DNA of 64,000 bases from Carposina sasakii (GCA_014607495.2 CP053159.1:3913501-3977500), one strand, 5' to 3'; shown: positions 11,926-22,596, counted from the stretch's first letter. The notes: generated by a model from the letters alone, not told the origin. Numbers and translations are program-made.

Positions 11926-12884
11926 ATGAATACAAGTTCACAAAATCAGTTAAACAATCCAGATGAGCCAGGCAGTTTAAGAATATGTTTGAATCACAAC
12001 GGTTAGCAATAAATACAGTTTAGTAATATGGTTTAATAATCCAAATTTTACAATGAAATGTAACAGTGTAGACCTGAACTGTAACTTAGTAGTTTAATTA
12101 ATATTCATATTACAGTATAGAAATACTTTGCGATGATAGATATAATACAACAGGAAGTTAACATAATAATGCTAACATAATAGCATAATATATATAAATA
12201 AAACATGAAAATATTTAGCAAATTTAATGTGCCTCTGCAAAAGTCTGATGCAGTTTCAATAAAATAAACCAGTTCGATTAATGTAGATCACTTAGAATAA
12301 TAACGTACCATATGAGAAGTAGGTACCTACGGTTCATGGTGTTAACAAGTCGTAGATACTGCTAGTAAGAAATTTTTTATTAAGGTTATTCAATTGAGTT
12401 CTAGATTTCTAATATTAGTTCAATGTGAAGCTAGTAAAAATTATAAAATAATTAGGAAAAATTACGGGGAATGTTAAAACTTATTGGTTTAAGGCTATGT
12501 TTGAGGAAAGTATATTACACAATGATATGAATAGTGCCTAGAACTAAGTATAGTCTATCACTGAGCTTTAACTGAAACCTGTAGAACTTGTCTTGATGTT
12601 GTATATGTGACTTAGTCTCTGTGACATAACCCACATTGTGATGTATTCAATCTATGTCTCCTAAACAAGAATCTACTCCTACTTAAGAAATGGAAACACC
12701 TTAGAGTTTTCGACCTTGTTCCAGCTATTCTCCTCTATGCTTGTACCGAAAATAATAATATTAAGTGTCTTTGTGACGTATGATCTATATGACGATGTTG
12801 TGTCTGAATTATCCATAGAAAAAAGGAATGAATTATCTACCTATTTATTGCAATTATTATACTTCTAGTTAGGTACAAAAAGGG

Positions 12885-13055
12885 GGAATCGTCATCGTTT
12901 TCAGCTAATTGCAGTCCACTGCGGGATGTACGCCTCCACCAGAGCACGTCACACTACTTGATCTCCCATTTTGTCATCAAATCACTGCCAGCCCCATTCT
13001 TTAAGTCATCAGTCTATCTGGCTGGAGCGCGTGCAACGCTACGCTTACCGATGAT
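12885..13055 (-). mobile_element. RTE-type LINE 3'-end fragment
   Basis: The bases TTGCAGTCCACTGCGGGATG and CTATCTGGCTGGAGCGCGTG match the 3' end of the LINE at 60793-62945. Its ORF fragment corresponds to the C-terminal PPARWTDD region. It is diverged and broken. Confidence 0.6.
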
Positions 13056-13483
13056 ATTTAAAAAACAATAAAATAATTTCAGTGTAGGATAATAACTTAA
13101 ATATTATACATAGGTACTTTAACAAGCTTCAGAAAGTTAATTACAATGAACTTATAAGCCCCAAATAGTTAGCCAACTTCTGTCCAAAAAAAAAAAGTAC
13201 TATGTGAACCCTCCAAACTTAAGCGATTCGTTCGCCCACTATAATTGATCAGCTACTACTTCTCTACTTAGAATGCATGATTATAATAATTGACTCTACA
13301 AATAAGTAGATAAATAAATACTTTTAGTACACACAGTTAAAAATGAAATAAGACTTAAGTACCCGATTCAAAACGAAAGAATCGCATACCTACCCGTTTG
13401 CAAAAGATGAAGACAAAGAATAATGCAGTTTACTGTCAGGTCTGCCATTATAACGACAGTGTGCTTCCATAATTATTATAACG

Positions 13484-13709
13484 TTGTCTATGTGACGCTG
13501 TCTATGTGACCCTGTCTATGTGACGCTCGCTGTCTATGTGACGCTGTCTATGTGACGCTGTCTATGTGACGCTGTCTATGTGACGCTGTCTATGTGACGC
13601 TGTCTATGTGACGCTGTCTATGTGACCCTGTCTATGTGACGCTGTCTATGTGACACTGTCTATGTGACGCTGTCTATATGACACTGTCTATGTGGCACTG
13701 TCTATGTGA
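13484..13709. repeat. 14-bp minisatellite GCTGTCTATGTGAC
   Basis: About 16 tandem copies of a 14-bp unit, mostly identical, with a few ACGC/ACCC/ACAC variants and one partial unit (GCTC). It lies just left of the right LTR-like repeat. Confidence 0.92.
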
Positions 13710-13783
13710 TTTAATGTTCTTTTTTTTGTGTGATATTATACTTATTGGGAACAGCTGAAATCTGCGTGAATTTTATTTTACAG

Positions 13784-13844
13784 ATCCTCGTCCAACCCAC
13801 TAAGAGTGAGCGCCGTGGGACACGGCTTATGCAGGATGGCCGAG
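13784..13844 (+). other. Exon-like segment before the right LTR-like repeat
   Basis: Follows an acceptor-like TGAATTTTATTTTACAG. The sequence is GC-richer and open in two frames that run into the LTR-like repeat (ILVQPTKSERRGTRLMQDGR or SSSNPLRVSAVGHGLCRMAE). It is phase-compatible with the segment ending at 8826. The protein is not recognised. Confidence 0.3.
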
Positions 13845-14289
13845 TGTTACAGTTTACAGTCAGCACCACATCATACATACATATGAATATATAGCGTACC
13901 TTATAATATTAATTATTATTATTATATAAAGTCAATTGATTAAAGGCTATATTTTATAAAAGTAGCTATTATGACTCCTGCAATATTGTTCTGGGAGGTT
14001 GCGATGGTTGTATAAATAGCAGGGTAGAACTAAATGGTGGCACTTTATTCTTGACTGTTGAGTTTGTAAGACGTTACTCTGCTCGATCTCTGTTCTATTT
14101 AAAAACATTGCAACGATATAATCTATTTACGGCGAATCGGGTTTCTTGCTGCTTCTTTCCCCGAATGTTATATCGCCTGAAGCAGCTTTAACTGTATAAG
14201 TGATAAATAAATAGTTCTACATAGCAACTACGATGTTTGACTCCGCATCCTGAATATACTGCTGCGCCAACGAGTAATTATCGGTGACA
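13845..14289 (+). mobile_element. Right LTR-like repeat of the 7.2-kb element
   Basis: Second copy of the block at 7075-7515, with the same TGTTACAG start and GGTGACA end, one extra CATA, and otherwise identical by eye. It is followed by TTTC, matching the flank before the first copy. Confidence 0.75.
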
Positions 14290-14322
14290 TTTCTCTTATT
14301 TGCGCTTCGTATATTACTAATA

Positions 14323-14480
14323 TAATCTATTTTTGGTCGTCAACGTTCCCGAAAACTACGGAATCTCCTCATCATCACGATCATTTTTCTCCATGGAAGC
14401 ATACCTGGGAAGTGTCTGGTTCCCAAGATATTAGGGTCCACAGTTGAGTAAATAGACTGCGTTTTTCGTTGTTGTTGAAT
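14323..14480 (+). mobile_element. Fold-back family B fragment
   Basis: Starts TTTTTGGTCGTCAACGTTCC and runs through GGGAAGTGTCTGGTTCCCAA to AGACTGCGTTTTTCG. The same sequence occurs at 21822, 44366 and, inverted, at 22597-22935. Confidence 0.75.
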
Positions 14481-14851
14481 ATAATTTGTAAGTAGTAAAT
14501 CAGTTATCTTTCAAATTAAGATAAAGATTTATCTTAATATAAATAATAACTAAAGATAAACCGTCAAATCCAATTACATACGTTAACAAAATATAGCAAA
14601 GCAAACTATGAATGATAATATTGAAATATATATAGGCTGCGTAAACTTCAAAATTCCCAATACCTTCGAATATTAAAATTTTATTTTTTATAACATCAGT
14701 GTAGATTAGCTACAAATATATTTATTTTACAAGCCAGATTCATCTAAGAGCCAGATGGACAAAGTGAAAACGGTCAGGGGGCAATTCTTGAAAATATTTG
14801 AACCGAAACGCAACCACTAACGAACCGTTAACGAAACGCGGTGCGAAGCTA

Positions 14852-14992
14852 TATACAGGGTGTAACAAAAGGGGTATGTTAAGCGAAAATAGCCCACTAC
14901 TGAGAACATATTTCCAAAATTTGAGACTTGAAATCAAATGTTTATTTTTCCAGTTAGTATGGAGAATTCCTAAACAACTTAAGAATGCTCAT
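14852..14992 (+). mobile_element. Fold-back family A, left half only
   Basis: Begins TATACAGGGTGTAACAAAAG and GGGTATGTTAAGCGAAAA, like the complete copies at 39062, 43548 and 46945, but the right inverted arm is missing. Confidence 0.7.
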
Positions 14993-15002
14993 ACAATCTT
15001 GA

Positions 15003-15085
15003 AATGAAATGAAATGGAATTAAATGGAATGAAATGGGATGAAATGGAATGGAACGAAATGGAACGGAACGAAACGAAACAAAAT
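15003..15085. repeat. (GAAATG/GGAAT)n microsatellite
   Basis: Imperfect 5-bp purine-rich repeats (GAAATGGAAT, GGAACGAAAC) directly after the family A fragment. Confidence 0.85.
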
Positions 15086-15152
15086 ATTTATGTATACCTA
15101 ATGTTTTTTTTTACGTGCGACTTGAGAGACAACTTAACCTTATTCTCTTCTT

Positions 15153-15310
15153 ATACAGGATGTAAAAAAGGAGCAGTAATAATTAAGGGTCTTATAGACC
15201 TAGTGATGTGTAATCTATCCACAAAACTTGAGACTTGAAATCAAATATTCATTATTCAAGATTGTACGAACATTGCTGAGTTAGTAATTTCTCCATACTA
15301 TCTGGAAAAA
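15153..15310 (+). mobile_element. Fold-back family A, second left-half copy
   Basis: Starts TTATACAGGATGTAAAAAAG and continues with ATCCACAAAACTTGAGACTT and CAAGATTGTACGAACATT. The right arm is missing. Together with 14852-14992 it gives two half-elements in tandem around the microsatellite. Confidence 0.65.
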
Positions 15311-15598
15311 ATTGCTGTAAACGTAGCTTATTTCCTTGGCTGAATATAAGAATACCTACCAGGTAACTCAAATAAAAACTTCAAAATTAGTAACATAAAT
15401 ATTAAATTTATTATAACATAGCAAAGTACCTAAATATATCTATTTAGTTCGAAAGTGGTTTTTGTATTAAGTAGACCAAGGGAAATGGGTCACACTAAAT
15501 AGAAAATACCATGTTGCAAGTGCCACGTTTCCCCTGTTTCACTAAAACTATTACATCTACTACCTAGAAATCCTTCCGATCAAACTTCACCTAAGGCA

Positions 15599-15632
15599 TA
15601 GAGGAATAAGATGTAGACATCTTATTCCTCTA
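15599..15632. mobile_element. 34-bp collapsed palindrome of the TAGAGGAATAAG MITE
   Basis: TAGAGGAATAAGATGT followed by AGACATCTTATTCCTCTA consists of little more than the two ends of the 271-bp element at 18785-19055 brought together. Confidence 0.7.
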
Positions 15633-16091
15633 TTCATTTAACTCCTTTAATGATTCTACTTAACAATTATATAATATTAGATATAATTATTTAGGCTATT
15701 GAACAATACTCTGCAATACTCTGAGGGATTTCGTGGTGTTGGCATACACAGACCATAGCTATTATTTTCAAAGAATGGTAAGCATTTTCATTGCACACAC
15801 GGAGCCAAAAGCTCTCGCTCTTTTCAGAATTTATGTTCCATTAAAACACTCGAGATCACAAAATATTGGAATATGCCTATAATGAGTATTAGGTATAGCT
15901 AAAACTATAGGTACAAATAAGTCTTTGGCTAATATTTTTACTAAATGTGGTAGTCTTTCGACAAATTTATAATGCAAAAAGTGACAGGTCTGTACCAGGT
16001 TAATAACATTCAGGTAACATTATTTCTTGCCTTTGGTTATTATAAACATCGTTTTTTACATTAATTTAATTTCTTATTTACATTAATTTAG

Positions 16092-16895
16092 TTACCCATT
16101 TTGATCTTCAGTGTGTCGGTAAAGAAGGTATTTATAGAACAGAGTCGAACCAAGACCACCAATAATAGGTCCAACATAATACACCCAATGTGCGCGCCAC
16201 ACTCCCGTCCACAGGGCCGGACCTAAAGATCTGGCTGGGTTCATGCTTGCTCCTGTCAAAGGACCTCCAGCCAATGATAGCCCGGCTACAGTGAGACCGA
16301 ATTTAGTCGCTAAAGATTCGAGGTTAATTCCATTAGCTGGATCCCAAATTGCGCAGTTCATAAAACATAGAGCCGCCGTCAAAACAACTTCCACTCCTAT
16401 GGCTTGCAATAATGTTAAATCCAAATGCGGTAGTGTGACACATATAGCGTCTTCCGCCAGGTCCGTTGGCGAAAGTCCCACTACAATACCATAGCCTATT
16501 ATACTTCCGATGAACTGAGCCACGATGTACGCAATTCCAAGAACAATAGTCTTGTTACCCCAAACGATAGCAGACAGAGTAACCGCCGGGTTCATGTGAG
16601 CGCCAGATATGTGTCCGAAGGTTTGAATATTGAACAGGACTGCCAAGCCGAAGCCAAATGGAGCGTACATGGTTGGTACTGGCTGACCATTTACAGGTAT
16701 GCAACTCAAGCAGCCAAATGTGATGAGCAATGTAGTTGATACCAATTCGGCGAGGATAGCTTTCCAGTTCGTGGCACACCATACTACCACATGATTTGGA
16801 GGAGCATTGTTCTTCGGTTGAGGTTCCGGCTTGTTTTGAGCAGCATCAGGCTTGTCGACGACGTTTAGCACTACGGACTGTGGGCTCAAAGTCAT
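16092..16895 (-). CDS. Aquaporin, probable entomoglyceroporin (Eglp-type)
   Basis: This uninterrupted 267-codon frame encodes a six-helix MIP channel. The two pore motifs are HMNPAVT (NPA at residues 102-104) and SMNPARS (219-221). Residues aligned with the AQP1 selectivity filter are Phe82, Ser207, Ala216 and Arg222. The His that makes AQP1-like channels water-selective is replaced by Ser, the known hallmark of insect entomoglyceroporins, which pass glycerol and urea as well as water. The N-terminus (1-35) is a cytosolic tail rich in Asn, Pro and Gln, and the first helix starts near WKAILAE. Length is normal. The start is the first ATG of the frame, and the upstream minus-strand sequence has a pyrimidine tract ending TGAAG, so a 5'UTR exon may be spliced on. 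No intron interrupts the coding part. A retrocopy is possible, but no poly(A) tail or flanking duplication was seen. Function of this copy is inferred. Confidence 0.92.
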   Translation of the reverse strand: MTLSPQSVVLNVVDKPDAAQNKPEPQPKNNAPPNHVVVWCATNWKAILAELVSTTLLITFGCLSCIPVNGQPVPTMYAPFGFGLAVLFNIQTFGHISGAHMNPAVTLSAIVWGNKTIVLGIAYIVAQFIGSIIGYGIVVGLSPTDLAEDAICVTLPHLDLTLLQAIGVEVVLTAALCFMNCAIWDPANGINLESLATKFGLTVAGLSLAGGPLTGASMNPARSLGPALWTGVWRAHWVYYVGPIIGGLGSTLFYKYLLYRHTEDQNG

Positions 16896-16899
16896 CTTG

Positions 16900-17950
16900 C
16901 TTCAGATTTATGAGAAATAAGAAAAAAATTCACTTGAAACGATTCAATCCCCTAGTGATTCACGTTCACTTTCTGCAATTTCTTTGATTTTTACAAGGCA
17001 TTGTATCCGATCAAGTAACGTCACAGCTCAGATAGATTCGTTGTTTGCGCCCGCAGCGCAACACGTCTACCTTCCACCTGGGTCGATGTATAAGTACTAC
17101 CAGTTTTCCGCGTGTATATTGGATATGAATAACAAAAATAGATACGTACTATAGAATCAGATATGTTTATTTATGTTGGGATATAAATATAAATAATCGC
17201 TAAACAGGAGCTCTATGCCCTTATCTTTATCTTCAACGTTAGATTCACGTGCACTAATGACCCATTTCACTTTCCTCGCATAGAGTTGTTAATAAGCCAA
17301 TCAAAACATGTATATATTTCTATTTATGTACATGTATATCACATATTTACTAGCAATGCACCGAAACAATGGTTTGCAAGCAAACAAGAATATTAAGTAA
17401 ATATTTTACCTCGGCGATATTAACACCAGATGTGACAGGTACTTATTGGAATTTCTATAATTGCTTATTATATACGGTAAAAACATCGAGTTTTGCTTGA
17501 ATACCTTTCTGTTTGTAAACCTAACGGAGTAAGAAGCTAGATTATGGCAATGTCATTATAGATTCATTACACTACGGTTGCGGATAGAAAGAGCACTACA
17601 GTAAGAAGTTTTTTTAAATTTTACTAAAGTAATATGGTTCAAATCATACCTATAGAAAGTAAACAGTTGATTATAAAAGGTAAGTAGTCTAGGGTATTTA
17701 AAATAAAGCTTAGTACTTTTAAGAGTAATTTTTTTCAAAGTCGTACTTAATTAGAAAGTATGTCCAGCAGTGGACTCCTGCAAGAAGGGGTAATAGGGTG
17801 ACAATGCGATATGATATCTATAGGTAATAATAATTTCTTTGAAATATGAGCATTACACTATTACCCCACTAGGTACCTACAATGGAATTTTGGTAGGAAA
17901 TTTTATTACTCGTATCATAATGATAACAAGGTGTAATAAGTATTTACGTA
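16900..17950. other. Upstream region of the aquaporin gene, no other gene seen
   Basis: On the minus strand this is the 5' side of the aquaporin. A slightly GC-richer part (17020-17090, around GCGCCCGCAGCGCAACACG) could hold the promoter or first exon, but no clear TATA-initiator pair was found. The remainder is AT-rich without recognisable features. Confidence 0.35.
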
Positions 17951-17954
17951 ATTG

Positions 17955-18365
17955 TAATTTGTTTTTAGGGTTCCGTACCCAAAGGGTAAAAACGGGACCC
18001 TATTACTAAGACTTCACATGCTTCGCTGTCTGTCTCTCCGTCCGTCCGTCCATCAGTCTGTCAATCACCAGGCTGTATCTCAAGAACCGCGATTGCTAGA
18101 CAGTTGAAATTTTCACAAATTATGTATTTCTGTTGCCGCTATAACAAAAAATACTAAAAATAAATAAACAGAGGGGTTCCCATACAACAAACGCGATTTT
18201 TTTGCCCTTTTTTGCTTAACATAATTATTTTTAAAATATTCACAAAATAGTAAGTTGAAAGTTTTACAAAATACGAAGTTAGTAATAAAACGAAAATTAT
18301 TTAAATATTTAAGTGGCCTCCCTTCCCATACAAAAACCAAAAAAAGGTTGTCACACTTGGCCGGT
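17955..18365 (+). repeat. Interspersed repeat with GGGTTCCGTACCCAAAGGG head
   Basis: Begins TAGGGTTCCGTACCCAAAGG, then AAAAACGGGACCCTATTACT, a (GTCC/GTCT)n stretch (18030-18065), and ends ...GTCACACTTGGCCGG. This phrase is common across insect genomes as a retroposon-like repeat. Class not assigned. No coding frame. Confidence 0.65.
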
Positions 18366-18689
18366 TTTTTTTATTTTATTGTCATAATAAAAATATAGCA
18401 GGGTTCCATATAATAATAAACTAAGAGTAAGCATATGGATAATAGTTATTGCTTTTCTTGTTAATATAAAACAAGTGTATGGATGTCTTTTTGTGTTGAC
18501 CATTGAGGTCTGTAGAATATTTTTATTCCAAATTAGAAATTTTGTTTCAAAACCATTTAATAATTTGTCAAATTGTATATTCTCATTGGAATGGTATTCC
18601 AATTAGCCCTGTAGCATTAGCCATATAGCCATACGCCTATACTAACTGATATTATATATATAGGTATAATACAATAATACAAACCACTT

Positions 18690-19085
18690 AAAATTACAAA
18701 CACGAAAGTTAATTTATCTGTTTACTTCTTCACGCTTTAGTTGGGTGTACGGAGAAGGCCATAGGTTACATTATGTCATACTTGTAGAGGAATAAGATGT
18801 AGACATACAGTGCTAATGTCATACTAACAGTTTCTAATGGTGCATAGATTTTTCGGTGCTTCACAATTCCAGTCCTTGACACTTAGATTTTATTAGTGTA
18901 ATGTATAGTAATGTACTACATTACTAATGTATTGTAACGTGTAGTAATGCAATCTAAGTGTCAAGGACTGGAATTATGAGGCGCCGAAAAGTCTAATGGT
19001 GCATCGAAACTGTTAGTATGATATTAGTACTCTATGTCTACATCTTATTCCTCTATGATTCTGTAGTCCACGCGGACAAAGTAAT
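18690..19085 (+). mobile_element. Helitron-like copy split by a MITE
   Basis: TTACAAACACGAAAGTTAAT near 18690-18715 and GTAGTCCACGCGGACAAAG at 19063-19081 resemble the two ends of the LEP1-type element, with the 271-bp MITE between them. Confidence 0.45.
18785..19055. mobile_element. 271-bp near-palindromic MITE (TAGAGGAATAAG ends)
   Basis: The left end TAGAGGAATAAGATGTAGAC and right end GTCTACATCTTATTCCTCTA are inverted copies. The inner parts also pair (CAGTCCTTGACACTTAGATT with AATCTAAGTGTCAAGGACTG), so almost the whole element can fold into one hairpin around GTACTACATTAC. There is no coding capacity. Confidence 0.85.
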
Positions 19086-19854
19086 AGAAACATTATTATT
19101 GTTGGCGATAAAGTACACGATGTACGCGAAGAAAAAACTAATTCTATGTTTCTGGAAATTTAGGTGATTAACAATTTTATGATATACTTCTATAATTTTA
19201 CCTTCGTTACAAATAACAATACGCGATTACAATACAAGATATTTTTCAATCAGCTTAATTGAAATTTTATCTTGGATTATTTAAATATTAAGATTAATAC
19301 GAGTAAAAATAGTTGACGATAGTATTGTCGCCTCGTATACATAGATACTGGTATAGATATCGTGCCATGTGGGTCTTACGTGGAAATAATCTCTGGTTCA
19401 CGCCTAGGGTTGGCTACGTTTGACATTCAGATAAAAATGTAAGTACTTGTTTACATCTATTTTAGGTACATACAAACCCAACGCTCTTTACATTCCTTCC
19501 TATACTCGTATATTGCTTTGGACAGGGTGTTCGTATCTCATATGCATCCAATAAGAAAGATATTCCAAAATTCCACCCAGGGGGGTGACAAAGGAGGGCT
19601 AACTTTGTATGGGATAACACGATTCTTTAGTCCAATTTACTTCATACCTACCTCGAAAAGTTTAGGTTAACACAAACAAAGCATTTTCCAAAGTACCTAG
19701 TGTATCTCCAAACACACTGTAAAAATCATCAGGTGCATTTTAAATTGAGGTTAATCACAACTTGATATTGCAGGTTAATATGGTTAGACTAAATTATGGT
19801 TACAAAGAAAAATCATTGATAATTGCTAAAATAGTCATTAACATACCGAACCGT

Positions 19855-20155
19855 ATCTTCCCCAGGGCATGCCACAAGGTTATACTACTATAATAGGAGA
19901 GTTTTTCCCAGAGTCACCACGCTGGGCAGGCGGATTGATGACCGCAGTTTTAATTTCGGACTATGTTGTCAACACTGGAGGTGATGATGCTCACCTCCCA
20001 GAAACCCTAATTGCCTATTACGATACCTACGGGCAGACATGGCGTGGTGCTATTCTTTTCTACCACCACCAGACGGCATTTAACCTCTGGTTAAATACAT
20101 AAGTACATATGGTCACGCCCATTATCCCCCCGCTTTTCGGGCATAAATAGATAAT
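19855..20155 (+). mobile_element. RTE-tailed SINE/LINE 3' fragment
   Basis: CCAGGGCATGCCACAAGG, CACGCTGGGCAGGCGGATTG and GATACCTACGGGCAGACATG recur at 23025, 53650 and 57070. The open frame over it is the repeat, not a gene. Confidence 0.7.
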
Positions 20156-20470
20156 CTAGCGACCGGTAACGAATCCAATAGGAAATGTTAACGTGCTATT
20201 CTAAATAGGTACTCGTATTTAGTGTCAGAGCCTCTGGATAAACATAATTTTTAGGTTAGCTTTTAACCGGAAGCCATAGATATAGTCGTATAATAATTTG
20301 ATACATCCATGAAAAGCGTGTATTGTGCTAAAATACCTAGATAGTTATTTTCAAGGATAAAACAGAAAAATAAATCCCTCTATGAACAACATTTTCCTGT
20401 CCTTATGTAAGTAGTTACGCCTATCTAAATAATCATTGTCATGGTTGTTCACGATGTCATTAACTTTAAT

Positions 20471-20912
20471 TATACAGGATGTTTGTGACAGCCAGGCAAA
20501 TATTGATACCAAGACTTCAGATCATGATTCTGAGGCGGAAATCACTGAATATTTTCGCAGGAAAATTCCAAAATTTTCCGACGTTTTTTTCATATTTTAA
20601 GGAAAAAAATAGTTTAGTTTGTTTAATTAGGACTTAGATAATGACTTAAAAATAAAATTTTAAGTAAATTATGATTTTAAAAAATTTGCTTTCAAAAAAG
20701 TTCAAATAACTTAAATGGAGAGTTTCAAATGATCCAAAAAACAGCAATGTGTCACAAAATAACCCAATACAATTGGCGCGGAGAGCAAAGATTACTGATA
20801 ATCAAATCAAAAATGCATTTCCTGCGAGTGATAACACTGTCGTATAACTCAACACAATGGTACTTTTTCAGCATTTCAGTATTTGCCTGGCTGTCGCCCA
20901 CACCATGTATAC
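20471..20912. mobile_element. Fold-back family E (GACAGCCAGGCAAATA ends)
   Basis: The left terminus TATACAGGATGTTTGTGACA and following GCCAGGCAAATATTG are mirrored at the right by CAGTATTTGCCTGGCTGTCG and CCCACACCATGTATA. The arms are about 35 bp. The interior is AT-rich and non-coding. Confidence 0.65.
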
Positions 20913-20934
20913 ATACATATATGTAGGTACACAC

Positions 20935-21110
20935 GGCTATGCTCCCGAAATGGGGTAGCTAGAACTGCAGGATCATAAGCGTGATTCCACAGGCACGTTT
21001 AGTGGCAGGATGGAACAGATGTAATGTAAACAGTGATAAGTTCATCGCCTCAGGGAATGCATGAGTTCTTTAGTCGACTTTTAAGACATGCATGGAGATG
21101 CAGATTCTTC
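20935..21110 (+). repeat. Interspersed repeat family D
   Basis: GCTCCCGAAATGGGGTAGCT, AGAACTGCAGGATCATAA, then CATCGCCTCAGGGAATGC and TTAGTCGACTTTTAAGACAT. The same ordered blocks occur near 22130, 40390 and 58745 and inverted at 29745 and 59775. SINE-sized, class unknown. Confidence 0.7.
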
Positions 21111-21340
21111 TTTTACTTTTATACATAGTTATTTATGGGGACATTAATTTATCCCACGATGAATTTAATCATAGATTGGAATTATTTATATTTTTCTGGT
21201 ATCTCTTATTGCATATTCGTGTACGTACAATAAACATCCATGGTATCACCTGCGTAGTTTGGAGTTGACTGACGTTCAGTAAGCTCATTAACCAATTTTC
21301 ATACATATTCCATAATAACCTACTAACATAATAATCATAA

Positions 21341-21575
21341 GACGGCCGATTGGTGTAGTAGGTAGAGGCCCTGCCTGCAGCGCCATAGGTCCTGGGTTCG
21401 AATCCCGGTAGGTGCAAACATTGATATGATGAATATTGATGTTTGTTTCCGAGTCATGGATGTTTCTATACTTATCTGTGTATTTATATACCGTTGCTTA
21501 GTACCCACGACACAAGACCTTATGGATCTTAATGTGGGACTAAGTTAATGTGTTGTGTAGTGTGTGAATATAATA
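21341..21575 (+). mobile_element. tRNA-derived SINE
   Basis: A tRNA-like head carries an A-box-like GATTGGTGTAGTAGGTAGAG and a B box GGTTCGAATCC (about 21393-21405). An unrelated body follows with CCTTATGGATCTTAATGTGG and GACTAAGTTAATGTGTTG, a tail typical of lepidopteran SINEs. It is not a functional tRNA gene because the acceptor arms do not pair fully. Confidence 0.7.
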
Positions 21576-21821
21576 TATATATAACTTCAGAGAGACAAGT
21601 AGTGCTCCTTAAGTCTCTTCTTAAAAATGCTACTATATGTATGACTGAATTATAGCTACAAATAATGTTCATTCCGAGATCAGGCATACAAGTTATTAAT
21701 TGAAACGGACTCTACACACTGACTAGATTAGTCACCGTACCTGTATATCATCATGCGCTTAGTCTAATTAAAAAGTCTCGGGTGAGACGTTTTCGGTTAG
21801 GATATAGCCAATGCTCTCAGA

Positions 21822-22125
21822 CATACAGGATGATTTTTGGTCGTCAACGTTACCGAAAACTACGGAATCCCCTCGTCATCACGATCATTTTTCTCCATGA
21901 AAGCATACCTGGGAAGTGTCTGGTTTCCAAAATATTAGGGTCCAAAGTTGAGTAAATATAGACTGCGTTTTGTTTGTTTATGAAAAAACTAGCATAAAAA
22001 CTGGACATTATAAATTTTGCCCGATCAAGGATAAAAAAAATTTTTTTTTGGCATAAACTTACTTTATTTGATGTATAGAGTACGTACCCTTCGTTAAGGG
22101 TGGTCACCAAAAAATACCCTGTATA
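21822..22125 (+). mobile_element. Fold-back family B, copy 1 of an inverted pair
   Basis: Starts ATACAGGATGATTTTTGGTC and ends ACCCTTCGTTAAGGGTGGTC...AATACCCTGTATA. Interior blocks (GAAGTGTCTGGTTTCC, CATTATAAATTTTGCCCGAT) recur inverted at 22597-22935. Confidence 0.8.
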
Positions 22126-22335
22126 CCTGGCTACATGCCCGAAATGTAGGAAATTCCGGTAGCTAGAAATGCAGGATAGTAAAGGGGATCCAACAGCCTC
22201 AGCTCCGAAACAATATCAGCAAAAAATTTAGAACAATAGAACCAAGCATACGCTTTTTGAAGCTGAGGGATCGAGATAGCACTGTCAGATGGTCCAACAG
22301 CCGACCACGAACAAGTGACTCATCCTAAGCTACAT
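22126..22335 (+). repeat. Family D fragment between the two B copies
   Basis: GCCCGAAATGTAGGAAATTC and GTAGCTAGAAATGCAGGATA at the left end match family D. The right part is diverged. Confidence 0.5.
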
Positions 22336-22596
22336 ATGCGTGCAATATTATGGGGGCATTTACCCATTCCCAAAGTGCAGGTGAGCGGGGCAGTGAGCGT
22401 GACGCGCGCCCGAGCGTGCCTCCCCCGGGAATCGAACTTGTGATAGTGAGAGTCGGACAGCTTTTTTATTTATTGCGCTGAGCCGAGAATATTGTGCTAT
22501 ACATGTAATAATGTTACTTTTAAAACTAAATGTGTCGTTGATTTAAATATCTATTTATGTTATAAAGGAGTTTTTAAGATTGTAGTAAATGTACAG

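Larger units (their letters stand above)
7075..14289 (+). mobile_element. Putative non-autonomous LTR element (whole span)
   Basis: Two near-identical direct repeats with TG...CA ends flank 6.3 kb that encodes no gag, protease, reverse transcriptase or integrase I can recognise. The outer flanks match as TTTC on both sides. The interior carries exon-like segments (7722-7832, 8741-8826, 13784-13844), a 254-bp fold-back element, a 25-bp minisatellite interrupted by a Helitron-like copy, LINE/SINE pieces and a 14-bp minisatellite. A clear polypurine tract before the right repeat is missing, which argues against a normal element. Alternatives are two independent solo LTRs or a segmental duplication or gene conversion of the LTR block. 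Confidence 0.5.

Noticed and set aside
13484..13709. CRISPR-like array
   Set aside because: The 14-bp units abut directly with no unique spacers, and the context is eukaryotic. It is a minisatellite.
16243..16987. Plus-strand open frames across the aquaporin
   Set aside because: Shadows of the 267-codon minus-strand aquaporin; no family recognised in those frames.
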